A DNA stretch of 64,000 nucleotides from the NCBI GenBank assembly GCA_021414005.1, contig JAIOPH010000027.1, positions 372,001-436,000 on the forward strand, written 5' to 3'. The position numbers and the translations under genes were made by a program. Source of the DNA: Chthoniobacter sp. GTDB taxonomy: Bacteria; Verrucomicrobiota; Verrucomicrobiia; Chthoniobacterales; Chthoniobacteraceae. Positions within the stretch are counted from its first letter, which is position 1. Every line of letters begins with the position of its first letter. Positions 41,859 to 50,124 of this stretch are shown here, piece after piece. The notes under the pieces are model-generated. The model searched no databases. It saw only the letters and a list, made by a program, of their open reading frames with translations, and had not been told where the DNA came from.

Positions 41859-42989
41859 ATGCCGCCAGCCAAATACCGCGTGCTGCATGTCATCGACAGC
41901 TTCGACCTTGGCGGTGCGCAGACCGCGCTGCTGAATCTGCTTCGCTACGCCGACCGCGAGCGTTTTGAACCCGAAGTGGCGTGCATGCATGGACGCGGAG
42001 TTTTCTGGGAACAATTCGCGGCGCTGGGCGTTCCGGTCCACTCGCTGTCTCCCGCGAAGTGGCTCCCACTCTACGTCTGGCGGCTCGCGCGGCTGCTCAC
42101 GGCGCGGCGCTTCGACATCGTGCATTGCCACTTGTTCGGCGCAAACTGGATCGCGAAACCGGTCGCCGCACTGCTCGGCGTCCGGGTGCGGATCAACCAC
42201 GATCAATGCAACGACCGCCTGCGCCACGACAGCCGCTGGGCGCGCTGGTTGGACACCGCGACAAACCACCTCTCGACACACGTTTGCGCGGTTTCAAAAT
42301 CCACGCGCGACTTTCTCACCGAGCGCGAGGCGCTGCCGGCGGGGCGGGTTTCCGTGATTTACAACGGCGTGGACGCCGAGCGTTACACGCCCGCAAAGGC
42401 TGATGCCGACAAGGCCGCGAGCGCACCGCTCGTCGCCGGCGTGGGGCGGTTGCATCCGCAGAAAGACTTCGCGCTGTTCCTCGATGTCGCCGCCGAGCTA
42501 GCGAGGCGAAGCGCGGATGTGCGCTTCGTTATCGCGGGCACCGGACCGGAGGAGGCATCGCTGAAAGCGAAGGCCGCGGCGCTCGGGTTGGCGGGGCGGG
42601 TGAGGTTCGCCGGGCATGTCGCCGATCCGCGCACGATCTACGCGGCGACGGATGTGCTGCTGCTGACGTCGCGTTACGAAGGCACGCCGCTCACGGTGCT
42701 GGAAGCGATGGCCAGCGGCGTTCCGGTGGTCGCGCCGAAGCTGGATGGGCTGGAGGAAATTCTGGTGGACGGCGCTGACTGCTTTCTCGTGCCTCCCGGC
42801 GCGAGCGGGGAGTTCGCGGATCGGGTCGCGGATTTACTCGCGAGCCCGGAGCTGCGCGCGCGTTTTGCGGCTGCGGCGCGGGCGAAAGTCGCGGCATCGT
42901 TTTCCGCCGAAACGATGGCCGCGCAGGTGGAAAGAATTTACATCAGCGCTCTCGAAGAAGCAGGCGAACCTGGCCGGCGACGTCAGTGA
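41859..42989 (+). CDS. Glycosyltransferase family 4 (last gene of the operon)
   Basis: A 376-residue family-4 glycosyltransferase. IDSFDLGGAQTALLNLLRY near 11 is the acceptor loop, SVIYNGVDAERYTPAK precedes the donor domain, VAGVGRLHPQKDFALFLD near 189 opens it, and LLTSRYEGTPLTVLEAMASG near 267 carries the E-x7-E pair. A GAGG at 41845-41848 is a plausible ribosome site. It sits 12 bases after the previous gene. Its last 47 bases are shared with the convergent thioredoxin-fold gene on the other strand, leaving no room for a separate terminator. Confidence 0.92.
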   Translation: MPPAKYRVLHVIDSFDLGGAQTALLNLLRYADRERFEPEVACMHGRGVFWEQFAALGVPVHSLSPAKWLPLYVWRLARLLTARRFDIVHCHLFGANWIAKPVAALLGVRVRINHDQCNDRLRHDSRWARWLDTATNHLSTHVCAVSKSTRDFLTEREALPAGRVSVIYNGVDAERYTPAKADADKAASAPLVAGVGRLHPQKDFALFLDVAAELARRSADVRFVIAGTGPEEASLKAKAAALGLAGRVRFAGHVADPRTIYAATDVLLLTSRYEGTPLTVLEAMASGVPVVAPKLDGLEEILVDGADCFLVPPGASGEFADRVADLLASPELRARFAAAARAKVAASFSAETMAAQVERIYISALEEAGEPGRRRQ

Positions 42990-44007
42990 GAGCGTTCAGG
43001 GAGCGGAGGCGTCCGCGGGCGTCGAGCAGCCACACCGTGGGGACGGCATTGATGCCGAGGGAGCGGACGAGCGGGCTTTCCCAGCTCTGGCCGTCGAAGG
43101 CCACGGGCCACTTCACGGCGCGCGCTTGCAGGAAGGCGTCGAGGGTTTCGCGCTTTTCATCGAGGCTCACGCCGAGGACGTGGACGCTGCTGGGCGGCAG
43201 TTCGGTTAAGGCGTTTTGCACCGCCAGAATCGCACCTACCGAAGGCCGCGACGGCGCGGCGAAAAAGACGATCAGCACAGGGCGACCGCGGAGGTCGGCG
43301 AGCTTGATTTCGCGCCCCTGGATGGAGGTGAAAGTGAGGGCGACTTCCTGGCTGAGCAGGCGCACCCGCTTGAGATCATCAGCAATGCGGGCCTTGAGCT
43401 GGTCTTCCTTTGCGAGCGGCTCGGCGTCGGCGAGCAGGGCCTCCTTGACCTTGGGTTGAGCGTCGAAAAGCGTGGCGACTTCGGCGAGCAATTCAGCGAG
43501 CCGGCGGTCGGCGGGATGCGCTTCCTGAAACTTCCGCGCAGCGGCGAGCAGCTCGGTGCGGCGGGCCGGCGTGACCTCGCGAAGATTGCGCATGAGGCGG
43601 GCGACTTTGGCGAAATCGAGTTCGACGCGCTGCTCGGGCGTGGCGGTCTTTTCGAGGTCGTCGAGGATCTTTGCTCCCTCGGCGCGCACTTTGTCCGACT
43701 CTTGAAAATCGCCGCGAATCTGGAGCAATCGGGCCAGCCGCAGGCGCGCCTCAAAGGCCCGGCCATCGTCGGCGTGGGCGCTGAGAAAGCCGCGTAAAGC
43801 CCGCTCCTGTTTGGCGAGATGCGCAAGGATCGCTTCCCGCGCGCCAGCTTCGGTCGGCGGTTTCTCCTGCGGACCCACATCAAGGGCGGCGAGCGCCTTC
43901 CAATCGGCATCGGCGTCGCCGGCGCGAACCGCGGCGTGGCTGAGCGCGGACGCCAAGAGAAGGGCGACGAGGCCGCGCAGCGGGCGCGATGGAGTGATGC
44001 GGGTCAT
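42943..44007 (-). CDS. Secreted thioredoxin-fold (TlpA-like) protein lacking redox cysteines
   Basis: A 354-residue exported protein. An N-terminal signal peptide (about 1-28, ending near AVRAG) is followed by a helical, charged region of about 180 residues with TPR-like spacing, then a thioredoxin/AhpC-type domain from about 230. The domain keeps GREIKLADLRGRPVLIVFF and NAVPTVWLLDARGRL with the cis-Pro, but the place of the CxxC motif reads AAPSRPS, so no redox pair exists. It is therefore more likely a binding or chaperone module than an oxidoreductase. The start overlaps the upstream gene stop (44004-44007). The longer reading frame upstream was rejected. Confidence 0.8.
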   Translation of the reverse strand: MTRITPSRPLRGLVALLLASALSHAAVRAGDADADWKALAALDVGPQEKPPTEAGAREAILAHLAKQERALRGFLSAHADDGRAFEARLRLARLLQIRGDFQESDKVRAEGAKILDDLEKTATPEQRVELDFAKVARLMRNLREVTPARRTELLAAARKFQEAHPADRRLAELLAEVATLFDAQPKVKEALLADAEPLAKEDQLKARIADDLKRVRLLSQEVALTFTSIQGREIKLADLRGRPVLIVFFAAPSRPSVGAILAVQNALTELPPSSVHVLGVSLDEKRETLDAFLQARAVKWPVAFDGQSWESPLVRSLGINAVPTVWLLDARGRLRSLNALTDVAGQVRLLLRER

Positions 44008-44909
44008 TTTTTGTTGAGAGGCACGATCGTCGCCGAGACCGCGCGATGATCGCTGGCGGCGCTCCAAACTTCCGAGCGATTCACGCGCCCGGAGTTGGGC
44101 ACGAGATCGCGCACGAGCGCGGGGCTGACGAACAGGTAATCGATGCGGGCGTAAACTTCCGCCGTTTTCCAATAGTGGGTCCAGCGGTCGCCGAGATCGT
44201 CCCTGGCCGGCACGTCATCGAGGTAGGTGGGCGTGCCCCGGATGCCGCTGATCTCGGCAAACATGGGCGTGTCCTTGGTGTCATTGAAATCGCCGTAGCA
44301 GACGAGGTTCGTCTCTGGCGCGGCAACGAGGATTTTCTCCAGATGCCGTCGCAGTTCCTGCGCTTCGTGCCGGCGCACCACGGCCTCGCCCTCGGCCACG
44401 GCGAGCTTCGACTTCAGATGCGCTCCGACCATGCGGAGCTGGTAGTCGGGCGCGACCTGGATCGTCACATCGAGGAAACCGCGGCGCACTTTCTCCGGCT
44501 GGCCGGTGATTTCAAAAGGGACATCGGCCCGCGAGTGGCGCGCCACGATGGGAAAGCGGCTGACCAGCGCGAGATGCCGGTCGGGATCGGCGGCCTGCAG
44601 GTATTCGGAATCCACGTAGCCAAGCCCCTCCGCGGCGAGCCGCTTCTTGAAGTCCTCGAACCGCTCCGGCGAACCCATTTCGCACACCCCGAGCACGTCG
44701 GGATTGATCTCCTTGATGACGCGGATCACCGCCGCGATCGCCGCCTCGGTCTTGGGTTTCCCGCGCGATTTTCCGCCTTCCGGCACTGGTTCCGCGCCGA
44801 GGTAGTTTTCGACGTTGTAGGTGGCGACGACAATGGCCTTGGGCTCCGCGGCCAGGCGCAGCGTGGTGGCAAAGATCAGCGCCAGAGCCAGCGCGGTGGG
44901 GGATTTCAT
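44004..44909 (-). CDS. Exported endonuclease/exonuclease/phosphatase-family protein
   Basis: A 301-residue member of the EEP superfamily with an N-terminal signal peptide (about 1-21). Visible landmarks are VATYNVENYLG near 28 (first metal/phosphate Asn), VCEMGS (metal Glu), HLKSK, the central YGDFND with catalytic Asp and Asn, and the late SDHRAV carrying the His. These are Mg-dependent phosphoesterases acting on nucleic acids, phospholipids or inositol phosphates. Export points to nutrient scavenging or envelope phosphoester work. The stop overlaps the start of the thioredoxin-fold gene, so both form an operon. Confidence 0.88.
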   Translation of the reverse strand: MKSPTALALALIFATTLRLAAEPKAIVVATYNVENYLGAEPVPEGGKSRGKPKTEAAIAAVIRVIKEINPDVLGVCEMGSPERFEDFKKRLAAEGLGYVDSEYLQAADPDRHLALVSRFPIVARHSRADVPFEITGQPEKVRRGFLDVTIQVAPDYQLRMVGAHLKSKLAVAEGEAVVRRHEAQELRRHLEKILVAAPETNLVCYGDFNDTKDTPMFAEISGIRGTPTYLDDVPARDDLGDRWTHYWKTAEVYARIDYLFVSPALVRDLVPNSGRVNRSEVWSAASDHRAVSATIVPLNKK

Positions 44910-45049
44910 CCGGCGAAAATAGGAGGGGGAAAAAGCGAGGGCCAGCCATTTCCAGAACCGCGACGGAGTCAGTGGGCCAAAGGGTTCCGCACGACACATT
45001 TTTGCGCGTGAACGTTGCCGCCATGACGAAAGGCGATACGGTCCGCGCG

Positions 45050-45964
45050 ATGAAATGCCCGTCCCGTTTCCTGCTGCTCCGCGTCGCATTCGCCTTCACC
45101 CTGCTCGCAAGTTTCGGAGCCTGGGCGGAGGAAGCATCGACGGAACCGGCAGCGGCAACGAAAGTCGCTCCCGCGCCGGAGGATCCCCTTGGCAAACGGG
45201 CGTGGGAACTGATGACGGCCGGCAAGCTGATGACTGCGGACGTTTTTTCCGCACAGGAAAAAGCGCCGCAGCCCGGTCCGGTGGAACTCGAACCGAGGCG
45301 CACAGCCCCGCTCTCCGGGAGGGAGATGGCGCGTCACGCGGCAGCGAGCTACCTGCGCGCGGGCTGGTTTTTCCAATGCACCCGATGCGACAAGTGGCAC
45401 ACGAATTTCTCCGGCGGGTATGCCATCGCCAAGGACGCCGCCGTCACCGCCCATCATGTGATGCAGCCGCCGCAGAATGCGAAGCAAGGCACGGCTCACG
45501 CGATCCTCGTGCGCGGCGAAAGCGAAGTGCTGCCCGTCGTCGCCGTAATTGCGGACGACGCCACCACGGACGCGGTGGTGCTGCGCGTGGGAGTGAATGA
45601 CCTGAAACCGCTGCCTCTGGCGGCCGAGGTGCAAGCGGGTGACAGCGTTTGGTGCCTGAGCGATCCGCACGGCGCGCGCGGCTACCTCAGCAACGGGATC
45701 GTCAACCGCCTCTATGTCCGCGAGCCGGGAAAAGGGGAGAACGATCCGCGGACGCAGCGCCTCAATGTGAGTACCGACTGGGCGCCCGGCAGCAGCGGAG
45801 CGGCGGTGCTCGATGGGTGCGGCAATGTCGTGGGGCATGTCGGGAGCATTCAGGGCTTTCTCGGGCAGCCCAAGCCCGATGCGCCCAAGCAGCCGGTGAT
45901 CACCGAAATGGTGTTGCACGAGGGAATTCCGGCGAAGAGCGTGCTAACACTGATCAACAAGTAA
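45050..45964 (+). CDS. Exported trypsin-like serine protease
   Basis: A 304-residue S1-type protease with a signal peptide of about 24 residues. The catalytic residues are seen as His in AVTAHHVM, Asp in ATTDAVVL and Ser in APGSSGAAVL, the order and spacing of a trypsin-like domain. Directly before the His strand, CTRCDKW holds a CxxC pair that may form a disulfide or bind a metal. There is no PDZ domain, so it is shorter than DegP. An ATG 27 bases further upstream (45023) is possible, but 45050 gives the standard signal peptide. It should act in the periplasm, and its targets are unknown. Confidence 0.82.
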   Translation: MKCPSRFLLLRVAFAFTLLASFGAWAEEASTEPAAATKVAPAPEDPLGKRAWELMTAGKLMTADVFSAQEKAPQPGPVELEPRRTAPLSGREMARHAAASYLRAGWFFQCTRCDKWHTNFSGGYAIAKDAAVTAHHVMQPPQNAKQGTAHAILVRGESEVLPVVAVIADDATTDAVVLRVGVNDLKPLPLAAEVQAGDSVWCLSDPHGARGYLSNGIVNRLYVREPGKGENDPRTQRLNVSTDWAPGSSGAAVLDGCGNVVGHVGSIQGFLGQPKPDAPKQPVITEMVLHEGIPAKSVLTLINK

Positions 45965-46001
45965 CCGCCGGGGGAAGGACGCGCCCTTTCCACACCGCCG
46001 C

Positions 46002-47294
46002 CTAAAGCGGCTCGATGCTCATCGCGCCGGTGGTCATGGTCCAGGCATCGGCGAGGGGCAGGCGCTTGAGTTCGTGGCCCGCACCCCAAGAGTCGGAGAA
46101 GAGGATTTCCTCCTTCTGGGTGTTGTAGCCGATAATCAGGCGCATGTGGCCACCGGCGGTTTGCGGGATGCCCTTTTCCGTGGTGAGGCCGAGCATGACT
46201 GTCCAGAGCAGCGGCACACCCTGGTCGATGTGGGTCTGGATCTGGCGCTGGAAACGGCTCATGTCGGATTTGCTTTTCGTCCGCACGTCCTTGAGCACCG
46301 CGCCATTCATCGCGCGGTACACGGCACCGACGTCAATCATGTGGCCGGGGTCGGGAACTTCGGCGACACCGGCTTTTTTGGCGGCGCGGTTGTAGTCGGC
46401 GATGAGCTTGAGGAGGTCGCGGATGGAGTCGCCGGGCTGCACGTCGCGCACGCGCACTTTCAGTCGGGCACCGAGTTTTTTCAGCGCAGTCATCATGGCG
46501 TCGGAACTCGTGCCGCCTTCGGTGGAGGTGTTGGCGACTTGGGCCAGTTCGTTGGCATCCACCGACCCGCCGTAGTAGCGCATCACGCGCTCCACACTGG
46601 CGACGACGCAGTAGCCTTTCTGGCCCTGGTCCACCATGGGCACGTCGCCGATCCAGACGTCGCCGGAAGCGGCGTCCTTTTTCACATGAGCCGGGCCGGA
46701 AAATTTCGCGGTGTGCGCGGATGTAGCCGCGCCCGCGAGAAGACCGAGTTTCTTCTCCGGGCCGGAAACTTCGAGACGAACGAACTCGGCGCGAAAGGGG
46801 ATGTCGCGCGTCTTTACCGCCTTGGTTTTGCTGTATTCGAGGAGGTAGCGCGCCTGGGGCGTGGACCAGAGCAAGCCGTCGGCTTTGACGGCATTGGTCG
46901 GGTCTTTGCCGCGGGCGGTGAACTTCACCTTCGTCGCGGCGGAAATGGCGTCCGCCGCCGTGCGCACCAGGGTGTCGAATTTCTCCTCCGGCCAGTCGCC
47001 GGAATCGCCGCGCCCGTAAAGCGTGACGCTGATTTCCTTGAGCGCGCCGGATTCGAAGCGCGCGACGCTTTCCACCACGGGCAGGCCGAAGGCCGTGGCC
47101 CCCGACCCGGCGACCCGCGCCGAATCTTGCGCGTTCGAGGTCCATCGGTAGCCCAGATTTCCCGCCGTGGCCATGAAGTCGGACGACTTCATGGCCCATA
47201 CGTTTTCCGCGGTGAAAAGCGGGTCGAGCGGCGCGGCGAAAGCGGACGCGGTGGCGAACGCGAGGACGACGAGGCGGCGGAGCAGACGGTTCAT
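46002..47294 (-). CDS. C39-like cysteine peptidase, exported
   Basis: A 430-residue exported protein. After a signal peptide (about 1-20) comes an N-terminal domain of about 190 residues of unknown function, then a papain/C39-type domain. Gln223 and Cys229 lie in VDQGQKGYCVVASVERV (from 221), His383 in GGHMRLIIGYN, and an Asp/Asn near 391-401, which completes a papain-like active site. C39-like domains process peptides or act on peptidoglycan-linked substrates. The ATG overlaps the aguA stop by 4 bases, so it is translated after the agmatine deiminase on the same message. The link with polyamine metabolism is unexplained. Confidence 0.82.
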   Translation of the reverse strand: MNRLLRRLVVLAFATASAFAAPLDPLFTAENVWAMKSSDFMATAGNLGYRWTSNAQDSARVAGSGATAFGLPVVESVARFESGALKEISVTLYGRGDSGDWPEEKFDTLVRTAADAISAATKVKFTARGKDPTNAVKADGLLWSTPQARYLLEYSKTKAVKTRDIPFRAEFVRLEVSGPEKKLGLLAGAATSAHTAKFSGPAHVKKDAASGDVWIGDVPMVDQGQKGYCVVASVERVMRYYGGSVDANELAQVANTSTEGGTSSDAMMTALKKLGARLKVRVRDVQPGDSIRDLLKLIADYNRAAKKAGVAEVPDPGHMIDVGAVYRAMNGAVLKDVRTKSKSDMSRFQRQIQTHIDQGVPLLWTVMLGLTTEKGIPQTAGGHMRLIIGYNTQKEEILFSDSWGAGHELKRLPLADAWTMTTGAMSIEPL

Positions 47295-48355
47295 GGGAGG
47301 CGGGGTTGTTGCTGGGTGAGGCAGTGAAAGGCGCCGAGTCCCCAGATGAGTTCGCGGCAGTCAATGGGCACGATTTCGCGGTCGGGGAAGGCTTTCTCCA
47401 AAACGGCACAGGCCCATTTGTCGTTCACGTCGGAGAAGGCGGGGAGGAGCACGACGCGGTTGGCGATGTAGAAATTCGCATAGCTCGCGGGCAGGCGCAG
47501 GTCTTCGCGCACGATGCGGCCGGGCATGGGTAGGACGTGGATTTCGAGCGGCGTGCCGTCTTCGGCGTGCATGCTGCGGAGCGCTTCCAGATTAGCCTGG
47601 AGCGGGTCGTGGTTGTGGTCGTTTTCGTCTTCCTCGATGACCGTGACGACGGAGGTGCGGCTGACGAAACGCGTGAGGTCATCCACATGGCCGTCGGTGT
47701 CGTCGCCCTCGATGCCGTCGCCGAGCCAGAGGATGTTTTTCACGCCAAGGAAATCGCGCAGGCGCTGCTCGATGTCCTTTTGGGCGAGGTCGGGATTGCG
47801 GTTGGGGTTGAGCAGGCAGGATTTCGTGGTGAGCAGCGTGCCCGCACCGTTGACATCGATGGAGCCGCCTTCGAGGACCATTTTGGGAAAGTAGATCGGC
47901 AGTCCCTGCTCCTCGGCGATGCGCTTGGGCACGTCGTCGTCGAAGTCGAAGGGCGGATATTTCCAGCCCCACGCGTTGTAGTCCCAGTCCACGATGGCGA
48001 GCCGGGGCGCGGCGTCGCGGGTGAGGTAGATGGGGCCGTGATCGCGGCACCACGGTTCGTTGGTCGCGATGCGAAAGAAGGTCACATGATCCGTGGCCAC
48101 GCCGGCCTTGGCGAGGTGGCCGCGGACGAGCGTTTCGTGTTTCGCATCACAAACGTTGATGTGGACGTTTTCCGAACGCCCCAACGCGCGGACCATTTCG
48201 GCGAGAGTGGGCACGATGCGCTCGTAGGAATCGGGAAAGCTGACGCCGTCCGGGCGCGGCCAGGAAAGCCAGGTGGCCTCGTGCGGCTCCCACTCGGCGG
48301 GCATGCGGTAACCGCGGGCGGCGGGGGTCTCAGTGCTAGTGGCGGTGTGGGGCAT
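47291..48355 (-). CDS. aguA: Agmatine deiminase
   Basis: A 354-residue guanidine-modifying enzyme of the agmatine deiminase type, which hydrolyses agmatine to N-carbamoylputrescine and ammonia. Landmarks are MPAEWEPHEATWLSWP near 18, the CRDHGP loop near 103, EGGSIDVNG, GDDTDGHVDDL with the catalytic His/Asp, and the nucleophile Cys345 in GLGAFHCLTQQ. Length matches the family. Translation is coupled to the C39 peptidase gene downstream, and the N-carbamoylputrescine amidase gene lies 21 bases upstream, giving a two-step route from agmatine to putrescine. It is cytoplasmic. Confidence 0.95.
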   Translation of the reverse strand: MPHTATSTETPAARGYRMPAEWEPHEATWLSWPRPDGVSFPDSYERIVPTLAEMVRALGRSENVHINVCDAKHETLVRGHLAKAGVATDHVTFFRIATNEPWCRDHGPIYLTRDAAPRLAIVDWDYNAWGWKYPPFDFDDDVPKRIAEEQGLPIYFPKMVLEGGSIDVNGAGTLLTTKSCLLNPNRNPDLAQKDIEQRLRDFLGVKNILWLGDGIEGDDTDGHVDDLTRFVSRTSVVTVIEEDENDHNHDPLQANLEALRSMHAEDGTPLEIHVLPMPGRIVREDLRLPASYANFYIANRVVLLPAFSDVNDKWACAVLEKAFPDREIVPIDCRELIWGLGAFHCLTQQQPRLP

Positions 48356-48376
48356 GGGGCAGGAAGAAAATCTGAC

Positions 48377-49267
48377 CTAGTCGATGAACCGCTTCCCGAT
48401 GTCCCCGTAAGCATCAATCCGCCGGTCGCGAAAGAACGGCCAATGCGTGCGCTGGGTGTCGAGTGCGTCGAGATCAGCTTCAACGATGAGGATTTCCTCC
48501 TCGCTCACCGACGCTTTCGCCACGATCTGCCCGGCAGGATCGGCGACGAAACTTTGGCCCCAAAACTCGATGCCAGCGCCGCCGTCGGGCGCTTCGTGGC
48601 CGATGCGGTTGGGCACGGCGACGTAGCAGCCATTGGCGATGGCGTGGGAGCGCTGGATCGTCTCCCACGCGCCGTGCTGCCGCGCGCCAAACTCGGCCTT
48701 TTCGCCCGGATGCCAGCCGATGGCGGTGGGGAAAAAGAGAATCTCCGCGCCGGCGAGGGCGGTCAGCCGCGCGGACTCGGGATACCACTGGTCCCAGCAG
48801 ACACAGACGCCGATTTTCGCGTAGCGGGTCTGCCAGGCGCGGAAGCCGAGATCGCCGGGCGTGAAGTAAAACTTCTCGTAGAAAAGCGGGTCGTCCGGGA
48901 TGTGCATCTTCCGGTATTTGCCGAGGTAACGGCCATCGGCGTCGATGATCGCGGCGGTGTTGTGATAGAGGCCGGCACTGCGCTTTTCAAAAAGCGAGGC
49001 GATGATGACGAGGCCGCGTTCCTGCGCGAGCCGGGCCAGCGCCTCGGTGCTCGGGCCGGGGACTTCCTCGGCGAGCTGGAAGTATTTGTGATCCTCGACC
49101 TGGCAGAAGTATTGCGAGGTGAAAAGCTCCTGCAGGCAGACGATCTGCGCGCCGCGATCCGCGGCCTCCGCGGTCCTGGCGAGGGCCTTGGCGAGGTTCG
49201 CGCGCGGATCCGCGGTGCAGCGCATCTGGACAAGGCCGAGGGTGACTTTGCGAGTGGTGGACGACAT
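48377..49267 (-). CDS. aguB: N-carbamoylputrescine amidase
   Basis: A 296-residue nitrilase-superfamily amidase with the catalytic triad Glu47 (VCLQELF), Lys120 (YRKMHIP) and Cys157 (VCVCWDQW). The close match to AguB around PDDPLFYEKFYFTPGD and its position next to aguA identify the substrate as N-carbamoylputrescine, which it converts to putrescine, CO2 and ammonia. The ATG at 49267 gives the normal start MSSTTRKVTLGLVQ; a longer frame exists but adds a His/Ala-rich stretch that the family lacks. It acts in the cytoplasm. Confidence 0.95.
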   Translation of the reverse strand: MSSTTRKVTLGLVQMRCTADPRANLAKALARTAEAADRGAQIVCLQELFTSQYFCQVEDHKYFQLAEEVPGPSTEALARLAQERGLVIIASLFEKRSAGLYHNTAAIIDADGRYLGKYRKMHIPDDPLFYEKFYFTPGDLGFRAWQTRYAKIGVCVCWDQWYPESARLTALAGAEILFFPTAIGWHPGEKAEFGARQHGAWETIQRSHAIANGCYVAVPNRIGHEAPDGGAGIEFWGQSFVADPAGQIVAKASVSEEEILIVEADLDALDTQRTHWPFFRDRRIDAYGDIGKRFID

Positions 49268-49384
49268 GCGAAAAAGGGAATCCGCCACGCCGCGCACCGG
49301 CGCGGCGTGGGCGTGGGGATAGTGGGATGGCACGGACCGGAACGCAACCGGTGAAATGGCCGCGCCCGGGCGGAAGCCGCGCGA

Positions 49385-49981
49385 CTACTTGATCGAGTCG
49401 GCAGCGACGATCTTCACGCTTTCAACGCCGACACGCTCCTTGGGCTTGCTCGGCTCGCCACCGGCACTCGGGCCGACCGGCGTGTCGCCGAGTTTTTTCA
49501 GCACGTCCTCGCCTTTGATGAGCTTGCCGAAGCAGGTGTATTTGCCGTTGAGCGCCTGGGCCCCTTCGAGGCAGATGAAAAACTGGCAGCTCGCGGAATC
49601 GGGATTCGCCGCGCGGGCCATCGAGATCACGCCAAAGTCGTGTTTCCGCTCGCTGAATTCCGCCTTCAATTTCTCGTCCGCGCTGCCCGTGCCCCACAGC
49701 ATTTCCTTGCTCGGGTCTTTGGAAAGTGGATCGCCGCCCTGAATCATGAAGCCCTTGATGATGCGGTGAAACGCGGTGCCGTCATAGAACCCCTTCTTCG
49801 CGAGCATGATGAAATTCGCCACCGTCTTCGGCGCGGTTTCCGGCCAGAACTCGATGACCATTTCGCCGGCGGAAGTCTTGATGACCGCGACCTCTTTGGC
49901 CTCCGCCGCGCGGGCGGCAGGAGCGAGGGCCAAGGCGAGGGCGGTGGTGGTGAGGATGAAAGAATGGAGAAGTTTTTTCAT
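49385..49981 (-). CDS. Exported cyclophilin-type peptidyl-prolyl isomerase
   Basis: A 198-residue cyclophilin with a signal peptide (about 1-25, ALAPAARAA). Core motifs are FHRIIKGFMIQGGD, with the catalytic Arg of the family, MARAANPDSASCQFFI and FGKLIKGEDVLKKL. It should catalyse cis-trans isomerisation of prolyl bonds in exported proteins in the periplasm. The ATG at 49981 puts the signal peptide at the N-terminus; the frame extends 13 residues upstream without need. It is one of three prolyl isomerases in the window, the others being encoded at 57324 (parvulin) and 60556 (cyclophilin). Confidence 0.93.
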   Translation of the reverse strand: MKKLLHSFILTTTALALALAPAARAAEAKEVAVIKTSAGEMVIEFWPETAPKTVANFIMLAKKGFYDGTAFHRIIKGFMIQGGDPLSKDPSKEMLWGTGSADEKLKAEFSERKHDFGVISMARAANPDSASCQFFICLEGAQALNGKYTCFGKLIKGEDVLKKLGDTPVGPSAGGEPSKPKERVGVESVKIVAADSIK

Positions 49982-50081
49982 AAGGCCGGGAGATTTGCCA
50001 CGCGCCAGCCGTGCTGTCACGCGGAGAAAATGCGAACGGATTCACCGGCCGGCTTGCCCTGCCGGAACGGCTACGTGAAGG

Positions 50082-50109
50082 TTGCAACGCGGTTTTCGGT
50101 CGCTACTAT
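50082..50109 (+). promoter_or_regulatory. Candidate promoter of the exbB-exbD-TPR unit
   Basis: TTGCAA (50082-50087) and TACTAT (50104-50109) are 16 bases apart, with four of six matches each. The predicted start near 50116 leaves a leader of under ten bases before the ATG at 50125. The -35 resembles the TTGCGA of the PPK2 and tRNA promoters. Confidence 0.35.
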
Positions 50110-50124
50110 GCGCCCTCGTCATTC

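Larger units (their letters stand above)
6166..42989 (+). other. 34-gene surface-polysaccharide operon
   Basis: Thirty-four genes run in one direction without a gap longer than 36 bases. Eighteen junctions are exactly 4-base overlaps (ATGA, GTGA or TTGA) and several others overlap by 1, 8 or 20 bases, implying translational coupling along the block. The contents are export (Wzm/Wzt), sugar-nucleotide synthesis, glycosyl transfer, methylation, acylation and possible sulfation. No initiating phosphoglycosyltransferase of the WecA or WbaP type is in the window, nor RmlABCD, ManA/B/C or GlmU, so those activities must be encoded elsewhere. The boundaries are the leader at 6032 and the convergent gene at 42943. 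Confidence 0.8.

Noticed and set aside
45997..46011. Hairpin GCCGC-N5-GCGGC between convergent genes
   Set aside because: Only five base pairs, no T run on either strand, and it includes the stop codon of the C39-like gene; too weak to call.
47537..49354. A 605-codon open frame on the plus strand opposite aguA and aguB
   Set aside because: It is the complement of two enzymes whose catalytic residues are all in place; the composition is that of an antisense shadow.
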